The notes: a model not told the origin generated them from the sequence alone. A stretch of 64,000 nt of DNA from an uncultured Collinsella sp. (GCA_958437495.1 CAUBOH010000009.1:1-64000); one strand, 5' to 3'. Positions 25,894 through 35,120 are shown, counted from the stretch's first letter. Program-made: numbers and translations.

Positions 25894-27012
25894 GTGCGAA
25901 ACAACGCATCGCGGGACGAGTATGTGCCGCAGCATAGCAGCAGATACGAGACGAAGGGCACGTCTTCGCGTGGCCTTGCCGACGCTCGCGTTCGCGGGGC
26001 GAAGATTGCCGCCATAGGAATGCTAACGTTAGCGGTTATTATCCTTGGAATTGCCGTTAAAACCCACGCCTTGGAGCGAACGGTGCGCTCAGATGCGTCA
26101 ACGGTACAGCTGCAAAACGAGAAGGTTTCAAAGTCCAAAGCGTCGGCAGATCAAGCTCTGTCGACGGCAGATCTCAAGACGAGACTTTCGAAGGCGGACT
26201 TCAACGATATCCCTTCAGGTGATACCGTTCAGACCTTCTCGTTGGTGGATAACAAGACTCCTACCCTGGAGGATCGGAGCCTTACCTCGCTCCAGGATGC
26301 CCTGAGTCGGGCGCAGGAGCTGGGCGACGTAGGCGTAGTGTTCTACGATCTATCGAGCGGTAGGGGCGTGACGTATAACGCCGATGTCGAGGTGTATGGA
26401 GCGAGCAGCTACAAAGCGCTGTATGCGCTTTATATTTGCGAGACGTTGGTCGAATCGGGGCGGGTGTCGCTCGATGGGCCTTTAGCCACGTATGGTGGTT
26501 ACAGCATGGGCTGGCAGACGGTGCGCGACCTGATCGAGAATGCGGTCGTCAACTCGGACAACGATTCGTTTATCGCGTTACGCGCAGCGTTTGACCATGA
26601 TGGCTATGAGGATTGGATTGCCAACCTGGGTGTTGATAACGAAACGGCACTTGATCCGATGAGTGATTTTCCGACCTACTGCCCGCGCACTTCTGCCAAG
26701 TTGTGGCGCGAGATGAGTGAGTATTTGAGCTGTGACACCGAGACGTCGCAATGGCTGTCGGGCCTTCTGACCTCTACGACCCAATCGTTTATTCGCGATG
26801 GCATTGCGGACGATCAGGCCTTGGTGCGCAACAAGGCGGGTTGGATCAGCGAGGACGGTTGCTATTCGACATGCGATGCCGGACTGATCGACGTCGACGG
26901 CCATGGCTATGTTATGAGCATCATGACGTCGATGCCGTGGAGCGACCAGTCGAGTGAGGCTGTGGCCGCCATCGCCAAGGCGCTCTATGATGTGCGGTCC
27001 TCGTTGGCCTAG
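25894..27012 (+). CDS. Membrane-anchored beta-lactamase-fold serine hydrolase
   Basis: A 372-residue protein of the class A beta-lactamase/DD-peptidase fold. Residues about 35-56 form an uncleaved signal anchor, followed by an Asp/Ser/Lys-rich stalk to about 110. The catalytic domain has SSYK (171-174, the SxxK nucleophile motif), SDN (221-223) and RNKAGW in place of KTG. All three active-site elements are present, so it should be active outside the membrane, on peptidoglycan or beta-lactams. No penicillin-binding accessory domains are seen. It starts with GTG at 25894 after AGGAG with a six-base spacer. It is a single gene. A cell-wall role seems likelier than drug resistance, but this is not shown. 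Confidence 0.85.
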   Translation: MRNNASRDEYVPQHSSRYETKGTSSRGLADARVRGAKIAAIGMLTLAVIILGIAVKTHALERTVRSDASTVQLQNEKVSKSKASADQALSTADLKTRLSKADFNDIPSGDTVQTFSLVDNKTPTLEDRSLTSLQDALSRAQELGDVGVVFYDLSSGRGVTYNADVEVYGASSYKALYALYICETLVESGRVSLDGPLATYGGYSMGWQTVRDLIENAVVNSDNDSFIALRAAFDHDGYEDWIANLGVDNETALDPMSDFPTYCPRTSAKLWREMSEYLSCDTETSQWLSGLLTSTTQSFIRDGIADDQALVRNKAGWISEDGCYSTCDAGLIDVDGHGYVMSIMTSMPWSDQSSEAVAAIAKALYDVRSSLA

Positions 27013-27090
27013 CGACTTCGTAAAAAGTGAAAGATCCAAAATGCTGGTACCATACCGTGGATAGCAATTTGCACGGATTTGGGGGATGGC

Positions 27091-27831
27091 ATGGCAACCA
27101 TCGCGATTATAGGCGCACTCGAAAAAGAGGTTGCGCAGATTAAGGAAGAGCTGAGTGGCGCGCATGAGGCGCAGGAGGCGGGCTTGACCGTTGTGAGCGG
27201 CGAGCTTGACGGTCTGACGGTGGTCGCCACGACCGCTGGCATGGGTACCGTGAACGCCGCTGGCGCAACGCAGCATCTCATCAGCAAATACGCCCCGCAG
27301 GCCGTTGTGTTTTCGGGCATTGCGGGCGGCCTAAACCCCAAGCTCCATATTAACGACGTGGTTATAGGCAGGTGCCTGCGCTATCTGGATACCGATACGG
27401 CACTCATTGCCGAGTCGGCGCCGGGACTTGAAGAATTTGCCTCGACGCCGGCGTTGGCAAATGTTGCCGCCGCCGTGCTTGCCGAACACGGATTTGTGGA
27501 TGCCTCGACGGATGAGACTTCTGCGGAGAAGGACCCCAAGCAGTTCCTGTGTGGCACTATCGCCACGGGTGACCGCTTTGTTACGGGTGACGCCATGCGT
27601 AACGCTGCGATTGAGGCCACGCATGCTGATTGTGTCGAGATGGAAGGTGCTGCGATTGCGCACATCGCGGCCAAGAATGGTGTCGATTGCCTGGTGCTGC
27701 GCGCTATCAGCGATAATTGTGACGAGGCATATGACGCGTTTTGCGAGCGCGAGTTTGATCTGGATGAGTACGCCCGCACCGCGAGCGGCATCACGCTTGA
27801 CATCGTTCGTCGTATTGCCGCCGCGCAATAG
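27091..27831 (+). CDS. mtnN: 5'-methylthioadenosine/S-adenosylhomocysteine nucleosidase
   Basis: A 246-residue cytoplasmic nucleosidase that releases adenine from methylthioadenosine, S-adenosylhomocysteine and 5'-deoxyadenosine, the last being a product of radical SAM enzymes such as the neighbouring pflA. Family motifs are IAIIGALEKEVAQI at the N-terminus, VFSGIAGGLNP, the ribose-binding VEMEGAAIAH with catalytic Glu, and the catalytic Asp in RAISDNCDE. A short insertion (about residues 125-150) is slightly longer than in Escherichia coli Pfs. The ATG at 27091 after GGGGGAT is chosen over the TTG at 27079. Confidence 0.92.
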   Translation: MATIAIIGALEKEVAQIKEELSGAHEAQEAGLTVVSGELDGLTVVATTAGMGTVNAAGATQHLISKYAPQAVVFSGIAGGLNPKLHINDVVIGRCLRYLDTDTALIAESAPGLEEFASTPALANVAAAVLAEHGFVDASTDETSAEKDPKQFLCGTIATGDRFVTGDAMRNAAIEATHADCVEMEGAAIAHIAAKNGVDCLVLRAISDNCDEAYDAFCEREFDLDEYARTASGITLDIVRRIAAAQ

Positions 27832-27870
27832 CGCGCCTGTTTTGTAAAAACCTACGACCAAGGAGTGTCC

Positions 27871-28461
27871 ATGGCCGATTCAATTAACTACCAGCTTGCC
27901 AAGTTCGTCGCCAGCTACGGCAAGGTTTCGCAGATCCCCGAGTCCACCTGTCCCGAGGTGAGCTTTGTGGGCCGCTCCAACGTGGGCAAGTCCTCCATCA
28001 TGAACAAGCTCTTCGGCCGCAAGAACCTAGTCAAGGTTTCGAGTACGCCGGGCAAGACGAGCAACATCAACTTCTTTGAGGCCGATGACGTGCACTTTGT
28101 CGACCTGCCGGGTTACGGTTTTGCCCGTCGCTCCAAAGCCGAGCGCGATCGCTGGGCCGAGCTTATCGGCGACTTCTTTGACTCCGAGCGCAGCTTTAAC
28201 CTGGTCGTATCGCTGGTTGACATTCGTCACGACCCCAGCAAGCTCGATCATGACATGATCGACTACCTGCAGGGCAACGAGTTCAACTTTATCGTCTGCC
28301 TCACCAAAGCCGACAAGCTCAGCCGCACCCAGCAGGCCCGCCAGGCGGCAGTCATCAAAAAGCAACTCAACGTCCCGGCCGAAAACGTAATCATCACAAG
28401 CTCCCAAACCGGTGTGGGCATCGACGAACTCAAAAAGCGCATCGCCGAAGCCTGCCTCTAG
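27871..28461 (+). CDS. engB: Ribosome-biogenesis GTPase EngB (YihA/YsxC)
   Basis: A 196-residue circular GTPase needed for maturation of the 50S subunit. The G motifs are in order: GRSNVGKSS, the switch Thr in VSSTPGKT, DLPGYGFA, TKAD and SSQTGVG. The length is normal for EngB with no extra domains. AAGGAGTGTCC precedes the ATG at 27871. It follows mtnN after 39 bases, and the two are probably cotranscribed. Palindrome D separates it from the convergent thrB. Confidence 0.95.
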   Translation: MADSINYQLAKFVASYGKVSQIPESTCPEVSFVGRSNVGKSSIMNKLFGRKNLVKVSSTPGKTSNINFFEADDVHFVDLPGYGFARRSKAERDRWAELIGDFFDSERSFNLVVSLVDIRHDPSKLDHDMIDYLQGNEFNFIVCLTKADKLSRTQQARQAAVIKKQLNVPAENVIITSSQTGVGIDELKKRIAEACL

Positions 28462-28529
28462 CAAGTGCCCCTATCAATAAAATAAAATGCAGAACATCAG
28501 CCCGGCGCCCCTTCAAAGCGTGGGTCCCT

Positions 28530-28712
28530 GTAGACATCCTCAGCAAGGTAGGCGCAGGGACGGTCGGGATGTTCCCTCAAAATCATTTCGCAGCGCGAAG
28601 GCCCCTTGTCCGTCGCTCCGTAGGAGCAGGAAAAGGGGCCTTCATGCGCGAGGACGATTTTGAGGGAACATCCCGACCGTCCCGGACAGGTATAGAGGGA
28701 GGATGTCTACAG
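28530..28712. repeat. Long nested palindrome, copy D (inverted orientation)
   Basis: The outermost arms CTGTAGACATCCTC / GAGGATGTCTACAG enclose GGGACGGTCGGGATGTTCCC and its complement, then an inner AAGGCCCC / GGGGCCTT hairpin. The junction (ATTTCGCAGCGCG ... CATGCGCGAGGACG) matches copy A in reverse. It lies between convergent engB and thrB and overlaps the thrB stop codon, so it probably stops transcription from both sides. Confidence 0.75.
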
Positions 28713-29588
28713 GTACTCGATTTGAGCGCCCTCGGTGTCGCACGTTAGAATATGCGTATCACACTTAGGGAACTGCTCACGCAGCTTGACCTGCAGGAAC
28801 TTTGCCACGATGGTGTCGTCGGTCACGGCCATGAGGGTCGAGCCCGAGCCGCTGATCCAGATGGTCTTAGCCCCGCCGTTAAGGCAGGTGTCGCGCACGG
28901 CATTGTAATCGGGAATCAGGCGGCGACGATAGGGCTCCTGGATGCGGTCGTCATTGGCGGCGGCAATCAGGTCCAGGTCACCAGTCTCCAAACCGCGCGT
29001 CATGCCGGCGATGCGGCCCATCTGCCATACGGCGGTGGAGAGCGGAATCTCCTGCGGCACGACCTTGCGCGCCTCGCTCGTGTGTACCTCGTAGGGTGGG
29101 ACCACGGTAATAAAACGCAGGCGATCGCTTACCTCGTAGCGCAGGCACTGGGGGAGCGAATCGGTCGGCGTAAAGGAGCAGACGGCGCCGCCCAGGATAG
29201 CGGGGGCGACGTTATCGGGATGGCCTTCGACCTCGGTGGCAATGCGGACGAGCTCGGCGCGGTCGACGGTGTGGCCCGTCAACGCGGCGGCTGCCATGAT
29301 ACCAGCGACAACGCAGGTGGAGCTGGAACCCAGGCCACGAGCGACGGGAACGTCGGTCTGAATGTCGATGGCGACGGGGAAGGCCGGCTCGCCCCATGCG
29401 GCCAGCGCATCCACAAAGCTCACGTAGACCAGGTTGTTCTCGTTTTGGAACTCTTCGGGGCATCCGGTGATGGTGAGTTTGTCAGCGCGCTCGAAGGTGA
29501 AGTGCGAGTAGAGGCTGACGGCCATGCCGAGGGTGTCGTAGCCGATGCCTAGGTTGGCGCTGGTTGCTGGGACGGTGATTTTGATCAT
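28707..29588 (-). CDS. thrB: Homoserine kinase
   Basis: A 293-residue GHMP-family kinase making O-phosphohomoserine from homoserine, the penultimate step of threonine synthesis. The N-terminus is MIKITVPATSANLGIGYDTLG. The ATP-binding motif 2 is PVARGLGSSSTCVVAGI, and the C-terminal motif GGAKTIWISGSGSTLMA is intact. AGGAGGACCC sits just before the ATG at 29588. The frame remains open to 29660, but that part lies inside palindrome E. It follows thrC in the same direction, with a hairpin (29755-29778) and palindrome E between them. Confidence 0.95.
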   Translation of the reverse strand: MIKITVPATSANLGIGYDTLGMAVSLYSHFTFERADKLTITGCPEEFQNENNLVYVSFVDALAAWGEPAFPVAIDIQTDVPVARGLGSSSTCVVAGIMAAAALTGHTVDRAELVRIATEVEGHPDNVAPAILGGAVCSFTPTDSLPQCLRYEVSDRLRFITVVPPYEVHTSEARKVVPQEIPLSTAVWQMGRIAGMTRGLETGDLDLIAAANDDRIQEPYRRRLIPDYNAVRDTCLNGGAKTIWISGSGSTLMAVTDDTIVAKFLQVKLREQFPKCDTHILTCDTEGAQIEYL

Positions 29589-29602
29589 GTGGGTCCTCCT
29601 GG

Positions 29603-29714
29603 GCGGGTCTGGCCGTTTAGTTCGCTGCTCGGGCAGTCCTGGCTCGCTCGGAAAGCACATTAAGTGCTTTCCGGCTCGTGCGGAACTCGCGACGAACTAA
29701 ACGGCCAGACCCGC
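29603..29714. repeat. Long nested palindrome, copy E
   Basis: The outer arms GCGGGTCTGGCCGTTTAGTT / AACTAAACGGCCAGACCCGC surround a CGGAAAGCAC-ATTAA-GTGCTTTCCG hairpin, with a GTGCGGAAC junction resembling the other copies. It lies between thrC and thrB, starting 15 bases upstream of thrB. Confidence 0.75.
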
Positions 29715-29739
29715 TCGCATGTTCGTCATCATCCCGAAA

Positions 29740-29778
29740 GCTAAATAAAAATAAGGTGCGCCGGCTTTCGCCGGCGCC
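29740..29778 (-). terminator. Terminator after thrC
   Basis: GGCGCCGG-CGAAAG-CCGGCGCACC on the minus strand is followed by TTATTTTTATTT, eleven bases past the thrC stop. Read-through would be needed for thrB unless it has its own promoter. Confidence 0.75.
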
Positions 29779-29789
29779 AATTGAGGGGT

Positions 29790-31307
29790 TTAGTTGGTAG
29801 CCATCTTTTTTGCAGCCTGCTCTACGTAGCTGGCCATGTCGGCTACGTCGCAGACGTCTTCGAAGCGGACGGGCTTGGACTCGAGCTCGGCGAGTTGGAC
29901 CGGGGCAACCGTGTTGGTTGCCTGCTCGAGCACGCGCATAGCCTCAAAGTCGTCCTCGGGAACGTCGAGCCCCAGGGCGTCGCAGCAGGCGCGCGGGAAC
30001 TTGTAGGGGCTGGCGGTCGAAAGCAGTACGCGGGCCTTGGCGCCCTCGGCGGGGGCGACCTGTTCAAAGACGTGATAGCCGCAAGCGGTGTGCGGGTCGA
30101 TTACGTAGCCGTTTGCATCCCAGCAGCTCTTGATGGCAGCACGGACTTCGTCCTCGCTGGCCCAGCCGCAGCCAAAGACGCTCTGAATCTTAGCCAGCAG
30201 CTCGGCGGGCACCTCGTAGCGGCCGGTCTGGGCAAGCTGCTCCATAAGGCCGGCAACGAGCTCGCAGTCGCCATCGGACAGGAAGTACAGCATGCGCTCC
30301 AGGTTGGAGCTGATGAGGATGTCCATCGACGGCGAGATGGTGGTGAAGAACGGACGGTTGCGGTCGTAGACGCCGGTGGTCAGGAAGTCAGCGAGCACGT
30401 TGTTCTTGTCGCTCGCCACGACGAGCTTGGCGACGGGCAGACCCATGCGCTTGGCGTAGTAGCCGGCCAAGATATCGCCAAAGTTGCCGGTCGGCACGCA
30501 GAACTCCACGGCGTCGCCGTCCTCGATAGCGCCGGCGCGCAGCAGCTGCGCATAGGCGGCAAAGTAGTAGACGACCTGCGGTACCAGACGGCCGACATTG
30601 ATGGAGTTGGCGCTTGAAAGCACCGTGCCAGCGGCCTCCAGGCGCTCGGCAAGCTCCTTATCGGCAAAGATGCGCTTGACGGCACTCTGGGCGTCGTCGA
30701 AGTTACCGCGGATGCCGCAGACGGCGACGTTATCGCCCTCCTGTGTGGACATCTGCAGGTTCTGGACGCGGCTGACCTTGCCTTCGGGATAAAAGACGGT
30801 GATGCCCGTGCCCGGGGCGTCGGCAAAGCCAGCGAGTGCTGCCTTGCCGGTGTCGCCTGACGTGGCGGTGACGATCATGATGCGCTCGGCGCCGCCGTCC
30901 TTGGCGGAAGTGCGGGCCATGAGGCGGGGGAGCATCTGCAGGGCGACGTCCTTGAAGGCGCTCGTGGGGCCGCCAAAGAGCTCCATAACATAGGTCTGTG
31001 GGGCGTCAGCACCCGGCGCAGCGTCGAGTTTGACGAGCGGCGTAACCTCTTCACTCGCGAACGTGCCGCGGTATGCCTCATTCACACAGGCCGAAATTTC
31101 TTCGGTCGTGTAATCATTCAGTAACATTCCCAACACATCTTGAGCGATTTCAAAGTACGATTTATCTGCAAGCGAGCTGATATCGACCTGCTGGGTGCCG
31201 AGCTCGTCCGAGACAAACAGACCCCCGTCGGGAGCGATGCCGGTACGGATTGCCACCTTACTTGAGCACGATAAAGTGCGTCCTCGTGTACTATGATAAG
31301 TTCCCAT
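29790..31307 (-). CDS. thrC: Threonine synthase
   Basis: A 505-residue PLP enzyme converting O-phosphohomoserine to threonine. The PLP Lys is in GPTSAFKDVALQ (about residue 113), phosphate-binding TATSGDTGKAAL follows, and VPTGNFGDILAGYYAKRMG is the second conserved segment. Length and N-terminal domain (STRGRTLSCSSKVAIRTGIAPDGGLFV) match the longer fungal/gammaproteobacterial type. The ATG at 31307 with GAGGAGCAG upstream is preferred to the in-frame codon at 31352. It is divergent from lysC, with only 104 bp between, so control of the two units may be shared. Confidence 0.95.
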   Translation of the reverse strand: MGTYHSTRGRTLSCSSKVAIRTGIAPDGGLFVSDELGTQQVDISSLADKSYFEIAQDVLGMLLNDYTTEEISACVNEAYRGTFASEEVTPLVKLDAAPGADAPQTYVMELFGGPTSAFKDVALQMLPRLMARTSAKDGGAERIMIVTATSGDTGKAALAGFADAPGTGITVFYPEGKVSRVQNLQMSTQEGDNVAVCGIRGNFDDAQSAVKRIFADKELAERLEAAGTVLSSANSINVGRLVPQVVYYFAAYAQLLRAGAIEDGDAVEFCVPTGNFGDILAGYYAKRMGLPVAKLVVASDKNNVLADFLTTGVYDRNRPFFTTISPSMDILISSNLERMLYFLSDGDCELVAGLMEQLAQTGRYEVPAELLAKIQSVFGCGWASEDEVRAAIKSCWDANGYVIDPHTACGYHVFEQVAPAEGAKARVLLSTASPYKFPRACCDALGLDVPEDDFEAMRVLEQATNTVAPVQLAELESKPVRFEDVCDVADMASYVEQAAKKMATN

Positions 31308-31411
31308 ATAACACTGCTCCTCGGATGCCTTGGTCCCAATCGGTGAAACCATGGTATCAGAGCGCGTAAAATAGGTTCGCAGAGGCTTTTTAGAAAGGTA
31401 ACCTCCAGCCC

Positions 31412-32800
31412 ATGATTAAGATTGCCAAGTTTGGCGGCTCGTCGGTCGCCGACGCCGAACACTTTAAGAAGATCAAGGCCATCGTCGATGCCGACCCGGC
31501 TCGCCGTTTTGTGGTGGTTTCTGCCTGCGGTCGCCGCTTTAAGGGCGACACCAAGGTGACCGACCTGCTCTACCTGGTTAACGCGCACGTTAAGTATCAC
31601 GTGTCGTGCGAGGAGCTGCTCGAGGACATCGGTCAGCGCTATTTTGATATCGCTGACGAGCTGGAACTCACCTATCCCATCCGTGAAGAGTTCGCGGCCT
31701 TTGCCGAGCGTGCTCGCTCCGGTGGCTACTCTACTGAGGAGCTCGTAAGCCGCGGCGAGTACTTTACCGCTCGCCTGATGGCAGAGTACCTGGGCCTACC
31801 GTTCCTGGACGCCGCGACGGTTGTGGCGTTCCATCACGACGGCACGCTCAGCATGAATCGCACCTCCGAGCTGGTGCAGGAGTATGGTCAGCAGGGCGGT
31901 TTTGTTATGCCTGGTTTCTACGGCGCGACGCGCGAGGGCCAGATCAAGCTGCTCGACCGTGGCGGCGGAGATATTTCCGGCTCGATCCTGGCCAAGTGCC
32001 TGGGTGCCGATCTGTACGAGAACTGGACCGACGTCTCGGGCTTCTACTCTGCCGACCCGCGCATCGTACCCGAGGCTCAGCCCATTGCGCGCGTTACCTA
32101 CGAGGAGCTGCGCGAGCTTTCGTACATGGGCGCAAGCGTTCTGCACGAGGAAGCCGTGTTCCCCGTGCGCGAGGCAGGCATTCCGCTGGTCATCAAGAAC
32201 ACCAATGCGCCGCAGGACCCCGGCACCATCATTAGCGAGACGGCTGATGAGGGCGAGGCGGAGCCCATCATTACCGGCGTGACCGGCAAGCGCGGCTTTG
32301 TCGCCATCAACGTTGCCCGCGACCGCACCAAGCCGCGCGTCGGCTTTATGCGCCGTGCGCTTTCGGTCTTCGAGCGCTATGACGTTTCCGTCGAGCACAT
32401 GCCCACCGGTGTCGACCGCTTTGGCGCCGTGGTGCAGGAGCAGGATGTGCACGACTCGCTGTACTCGCTCGTGGGCGACATTCAGCAGGAGGTCGAGCCG
32501 CTCGAGATCGAGGTTGTCGAGGGCTTGGCGCTCATCGCAACCGTCGGCCGTAACCTGCGCGGCCGCGCAGGTATCTCGGGCCACCTGTTTGGCATGCTTG
32601 GCCAGGCCGGCGTGAGCGTGCGCATGATTTCGCAGAGCTGTGACGAGATCAACATCATTATCGGCGTCGAGGAGAAGGACTTTGACCTGGCGATTCAGAC
32701 CATTTACCGTGCCTTTTCCGACGAAAACGGCATTGTGAAGGTCTCCGACCTGGAGGCTCCCGCGCCGGCCGATCCCGCCCTGGCAGCCCTCCATAAGTAG
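31412..32800 (+). CDS. lysC: Aspartate kinase with ACT domains
   Basis: A 462-residue monofunctional aspartokinase, the first step of the Lys/Met/Thr branch. The N-terminus KIAKFGGSSVADAEHFKK, the catalytic segments FVVVSACGRR and RTSELVQEYG, and DRGGGDISGSILA are conserved. Two ACT domains occupy residues about 305-450 (VGFMRRALSVFERYDVSVEHM and then VRMISQSCDEINIIIGV), giving feedback inhibition by lysine and/or threonine. GAAAGGTAACC precedes the ATG. No homoserine dehydrogenase is fused. Together with asd, thrB and thrC it makes an almost complete threonine cluster lacking hom. Confidence 0.95.
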   Translation: MIKIAKFGGSSVADAEHFKKIKAIVDADPARRFVVVSACGRRFKGDTKVTDLLYLVNAHVKYHVSCEELLEDIGQRYFDIADELELTYPIREEFAAFAERARSGGYSTEELVSRGEYFTARLMAEYLGLPFLDAATVVAFHHDGTLSMNRTSELVQEYGQQGGFVMPGFYGATREGQIKLLDRGGGDISGSILAKCLGADLYENWTDVSGFYSADPRIVPEAQPIARVTYEELRELSYMGASVLHEEAVFPVREAGIPLVIKNTNAPQDPGTIISETADEGEAEPIITGVTGKRGFVAINVARDRTKPRVGFMRRALSVFERYDVSVEHMPTGVDRFGAVVQEQDVHDSLYSLVGDIQQEVEPLEIEVVEGLALIATVGRNLRGRAGISGHLFGMLGQAGVSVRMISQSCDEINIIIGVEEKDFDLAIQTIYRAFSDENGIVKVSDLEAPAPADPALAALHK

Positions 32801-32811
32801 TTACCATCCCG

Positions 32812-32841
32812 GTGGATTTTTAGGATGTCCCAAAAATCTAC
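32812..32841. repeat. GTGGATTT hairpin with GGGACA loop
   Basis: GTGGATTT / AAATCTAC arms (one G-T pair) with TTGGGACATCC in the minus-strand loop. It is a near-copy of 18336-18366, placed just after lysC. Confidence 0.7.
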
Positions 32842-32871
32842 TGTCGGGCGTTTCGTTTCGGTTTCGTTTCG

Positions 32872-32904
32872 ACGGGGCGGGTTTCGTGCCCGCCCCGTTC
32901 TTGT
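32872..32904 (+). terminator. Terminator between lysC and asd
   Basis: ACGGGGCGGG-TTTCGTG-CCCGCCCCGT is followed by TCTTGT. A possible -10 for asd (TATACA) comes immediately after. Confidence 0.65.
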
Positions 32905-32972
32905 ATACACTGGCAACAATAATCGGCCTGCCTGGCGTGCGGGCGATAGCCACAACCTTTAAAGGGGGAAGC

Positions 32973-33998
32973 ATGAAACAGTACACGGTTGCTATTTTGG
33001 GCGCGACGGGAGCCGTGGGCACCCAGATGCTCGAGTGCCTCAACGAGCAGGAGTTTCCGGTTGGCAAGCTCAAGCTGCTAGCGAGCGCGCGCTCTGCGGG
33101 CAAGACCGTTGAGTTCCGCGGCGAGCAGATCGTGATCGAAGAGGCTTGCCCCGAGGCCTTTGAGGGCTGCGACATTGTACTTGGCGCCGCCGGCGACGAT
33201 ATCGCAAAGGAGCTGCTGCCCGAGGCCGTCAAGCGCGGCGCCGTCGTGGTTGACAACAGCCACGCCTTCCGCATGGATCCCGAGGTGCCGCTGGTCGTGC
33301 CCGAGATCAATGCCGATGACATCAAGTGGCATCACGGCCTGATCGCCAATCCCAACTGCGCGACCATCATCGGCTTGGTTCCCACGTGGCCGCTGCATCA
33401 GCTCGCCGGCGTAAAGCGCATGATCGTTTCGACGTATCAGGCGGCTTCGGGTGCCGGCGCTCCTGGTATGGCCGAGCTCGAGGCTCAACTGGCCGCCCTG
33501 GGCCGCGGCGAGGAGATTCCCGAGCCGCATGCATTTGCCGCTCAGCTGGCGAGCAACCTGATTCCGCAGATCGGCGGCGTCAAGGAGGAAGGCTTTACCT
33601 CCGAGGAGATGAAGCTGCAAAACGAGGGCCGCAAGATCATGCACCTTCCCGAGCTGCGCGTGAACTGCACCTGCGTGCGCGTGCCTGTGCTGCGCTCGCA
33701 CTCCGAGAGCATTACGCTCGAGTTCGAGCGCGACATTACGGTCGAGGAGGCTCGTGCTGCGCTGTCTGCCGCTCCGGGCGTGAAGCTGGTTGACGACATG
33801 AGCGCCGAGGATGCGCACGATCGCTTCCCCATGCCGATGGATACGTCCGACCAGGACCTGATCTGGGTCGGTCGCGTGCGCCGCGACATCTCGAACCCCG
33901 AGGCTGCGCGCGGCATCACCTTCTGGTGCTGCGGCGACCAAATCCGTAAGGGCGCGGCAACTAACGCCGTCCAGATCGCTAAGCTGCTCTGCGAGTAG
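32973..33998 (+). CDS. asd: Aspartate-semialdehyde dehydrogenase
   Basis: A 341-residue NADP-dependent enzyme reducing aspartyl phosphate to aspartate semialdehyde. Motifs are VAILGATGAVGTQMLE (cofactor), VVDNSHAFRMDPEVPLVVPE, the nucleophile Cys in NPNCATII, YQAASGAGAPGM, and the catalytic His in RVPVLRSHSESI. The length suits the Gram-positive type. AAAGGGGGAAGC lies before the ATG at 32973. The frame stays open from 32886. It is downstream of lysC but separated by a terminator-like hairpin, so it may have its own promoter. Confidence 0.95.
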   Translation: MKQYTVAILGATGAVGTQMLECLNEQEFPVGKLKLLASARSAGKTVEFRGEQIVIEEACPEAFEGCDIVLGAAGDDIAKELLPEAVKRGAVVVDNSHAFRMDPEVPLVVPEINADDIKWHHGLIANPNCATIIGLVPTWPLHQLAGVKRMIVSTYQAASGAGAPGMAELEAQLAALGRGEEIPEPHAFAAQLASNLIPQIGGVKEEGFTSEEMKLQNEGRKIMHLPELRVNCTCVRVPVLRSHSESITLEFERDITVEEARAALSAAPGVKLVDDMSAEDAHDRFPMPMDTSDQDLIWVGRVRRDISNPEAARGITFWCCGDQIRKGAATNAVQIAKLLCE

Positions 33999-34010
33999 TG
34001 TGGCCTGTCC

Positions 34011-34140
34011 GGCGGGGGCCGGGCTTAGTTTTCAGAACGTCCTCGACCATGTGTGGCGCCTTGTCCTGCTCCTTCGGAGCCGCGGACAAGGCGCCACACT
34101 GGTCTGCGGAGTGTTCTGATAACTAAGCCCGGTCCCCGCC
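34011..34140. repeat. Long nested palindrome, copy C
   Basis: The outer arms GGCGGGGGCCGGGCTTAG / CTAAGCCCGGTCCCCGCC enclose AGAACGTCCTCGACCATG, the inner hairpin GTGTGGCGCCTTGTCC / GGACAAGGCGCCACAC, and TCTGCGGAGTGTTCT. It starts thirteen bases after the asd stop. Confidence 0.8.
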
Positions 34141-34396
34141 TGCGGTGACGCTGCTGCGAGCGGTCTGCGATGGGGCCGTTGTTGGTTGGGGCCGCTGGGC
34201 TGATGGGGGGCGCGGCTGTTGCGGGCCCTGGTCCCGGCGGCGGCCTCGGCGCTTCGCGCCTGCCGCCTTGGGGACTGCGGAGCGCGGCCGGCAGCTGCGG
34301 CGCTTCGCGCCTGCTGCCTGGGGCGACTTTGGGGTCGATTGGGGTTGTCTGCACAATTCGCGGTATTATGTTGCGGAGTTTTGAAAGGAGCCGCTG
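34141..34396. other. G+C-rich spacer with a duplicated hairpin
   Basis: No gene. CGGCGCTTCGCGCCTGCCGCC (34245-34266 region) recurs as CGGCGCTTCGCGCCTGCTGCC near 34297-34318; each holds the small hairpin GGCGC-TTC-GCGCC. The end of the gap carries the ogt ribosome-binding site. Confidence 0.5.
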
Positions 34397-34975
34397 GTGG
34401 TCACGACGACGTTTGCTTCGCCATTGGGCGAAATCTTGCTTGCCGCTGATGGCCGCGGTCTGACGGGGCTTTGGTTTGAGGGACAGGAGCACTTTGGCTC
34501 TACGCTGCTCAAAGAAGATACGGAGCACGTTGAAGGCACCGATGCGGTTTCTGGCGCTGGCGGTATGTCTTCGGTGAATCCGGCAAATGGTGCGGCTTCT
34601 TCGGTGCTTGAGCGTTCTTGGGCTTGGCTGAATGCTTATTTTGCGGGGCAGGAGCCTCGGTTTACGCCGCCTTTGCATTTGATTGGCACGGCGTTCCAGC
34701 GTGAGGTTTGGTTTGAGCTGCTTTCAATTCCGCGTGGCGAGGTCGCTACGTATGGCGAGATCGCCCAGCGTGTTGCGGCTCGACATCGTGTGCCGGGAAA
34801 TGAAGCGCCCGTTGTGTCTCCTCGTGCGGTGGGGGCTGCGGTTGCTCGCAACCCTATTTCGATTATCGTGCCGTGCCATCGCGTGGTGGCGGCCGACGGG
34901 TCGCTCAACGGATATGCCGGCGGCCTTGACCGCAAGGAATGGCTGCTTCGGCTTGAGGGCGCGTACGAGGAGTAA
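34397..34975 (+). CDS. ogt: Methylated-DNA-[protein]-cysteine S-methyltransferase
   Basis: A 192-residue suicide repair protein removing alkyl groups from O6-alkylguanine. The C-terminal domain holds GTAFQREVWFELLSIPRGEVATYGEIA, the DNA-binding Arg region, and the acceptor Cys in IIVPCHRVV. The N-terminal domain is short, with a Gly/Ser-rich loop at about 55-70. An eleven-residue insertion (RHRVPGNEAPV) before SPRAVGAAVARNP is longer than usual. The start is GTG at 34397, six bases after AAAGGAG. It is a single gene; codon use here is a little more A+T-rich than in its neighbours. Confidence 0.93.
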   Translation: MVTTTFASPLGEILLAADGRGLTGLWFEGQEHFGSTLLKEDTEHVEGTDAVSGAGGMSSVNPANGAASSVLERSWAWLNAYFAGQEPRFTPPLHLIGTAFQREVWFELLSIPRGEVATYGEIAQRVAARHRVPGNEAPVVSPRAVGAAVARNPISIIVPCHRVVAADGSLNGYAGGLDRKEWLLRLEGAYEE

Positions 34976-35120
34976 CGCTCGAACGCTTTGCATAGCCAAG
35001 ACGCCCTGAAAGAACGAGTCGCCGTCCTTTCGCGGCCGGCATGCGTCCAAGCGCTCAGCATCTGCGCCTTAAGTTTGGCTAAGCCATATCCTGCGTATTT
35101 AATAACGTGCAGGTTGAGCA

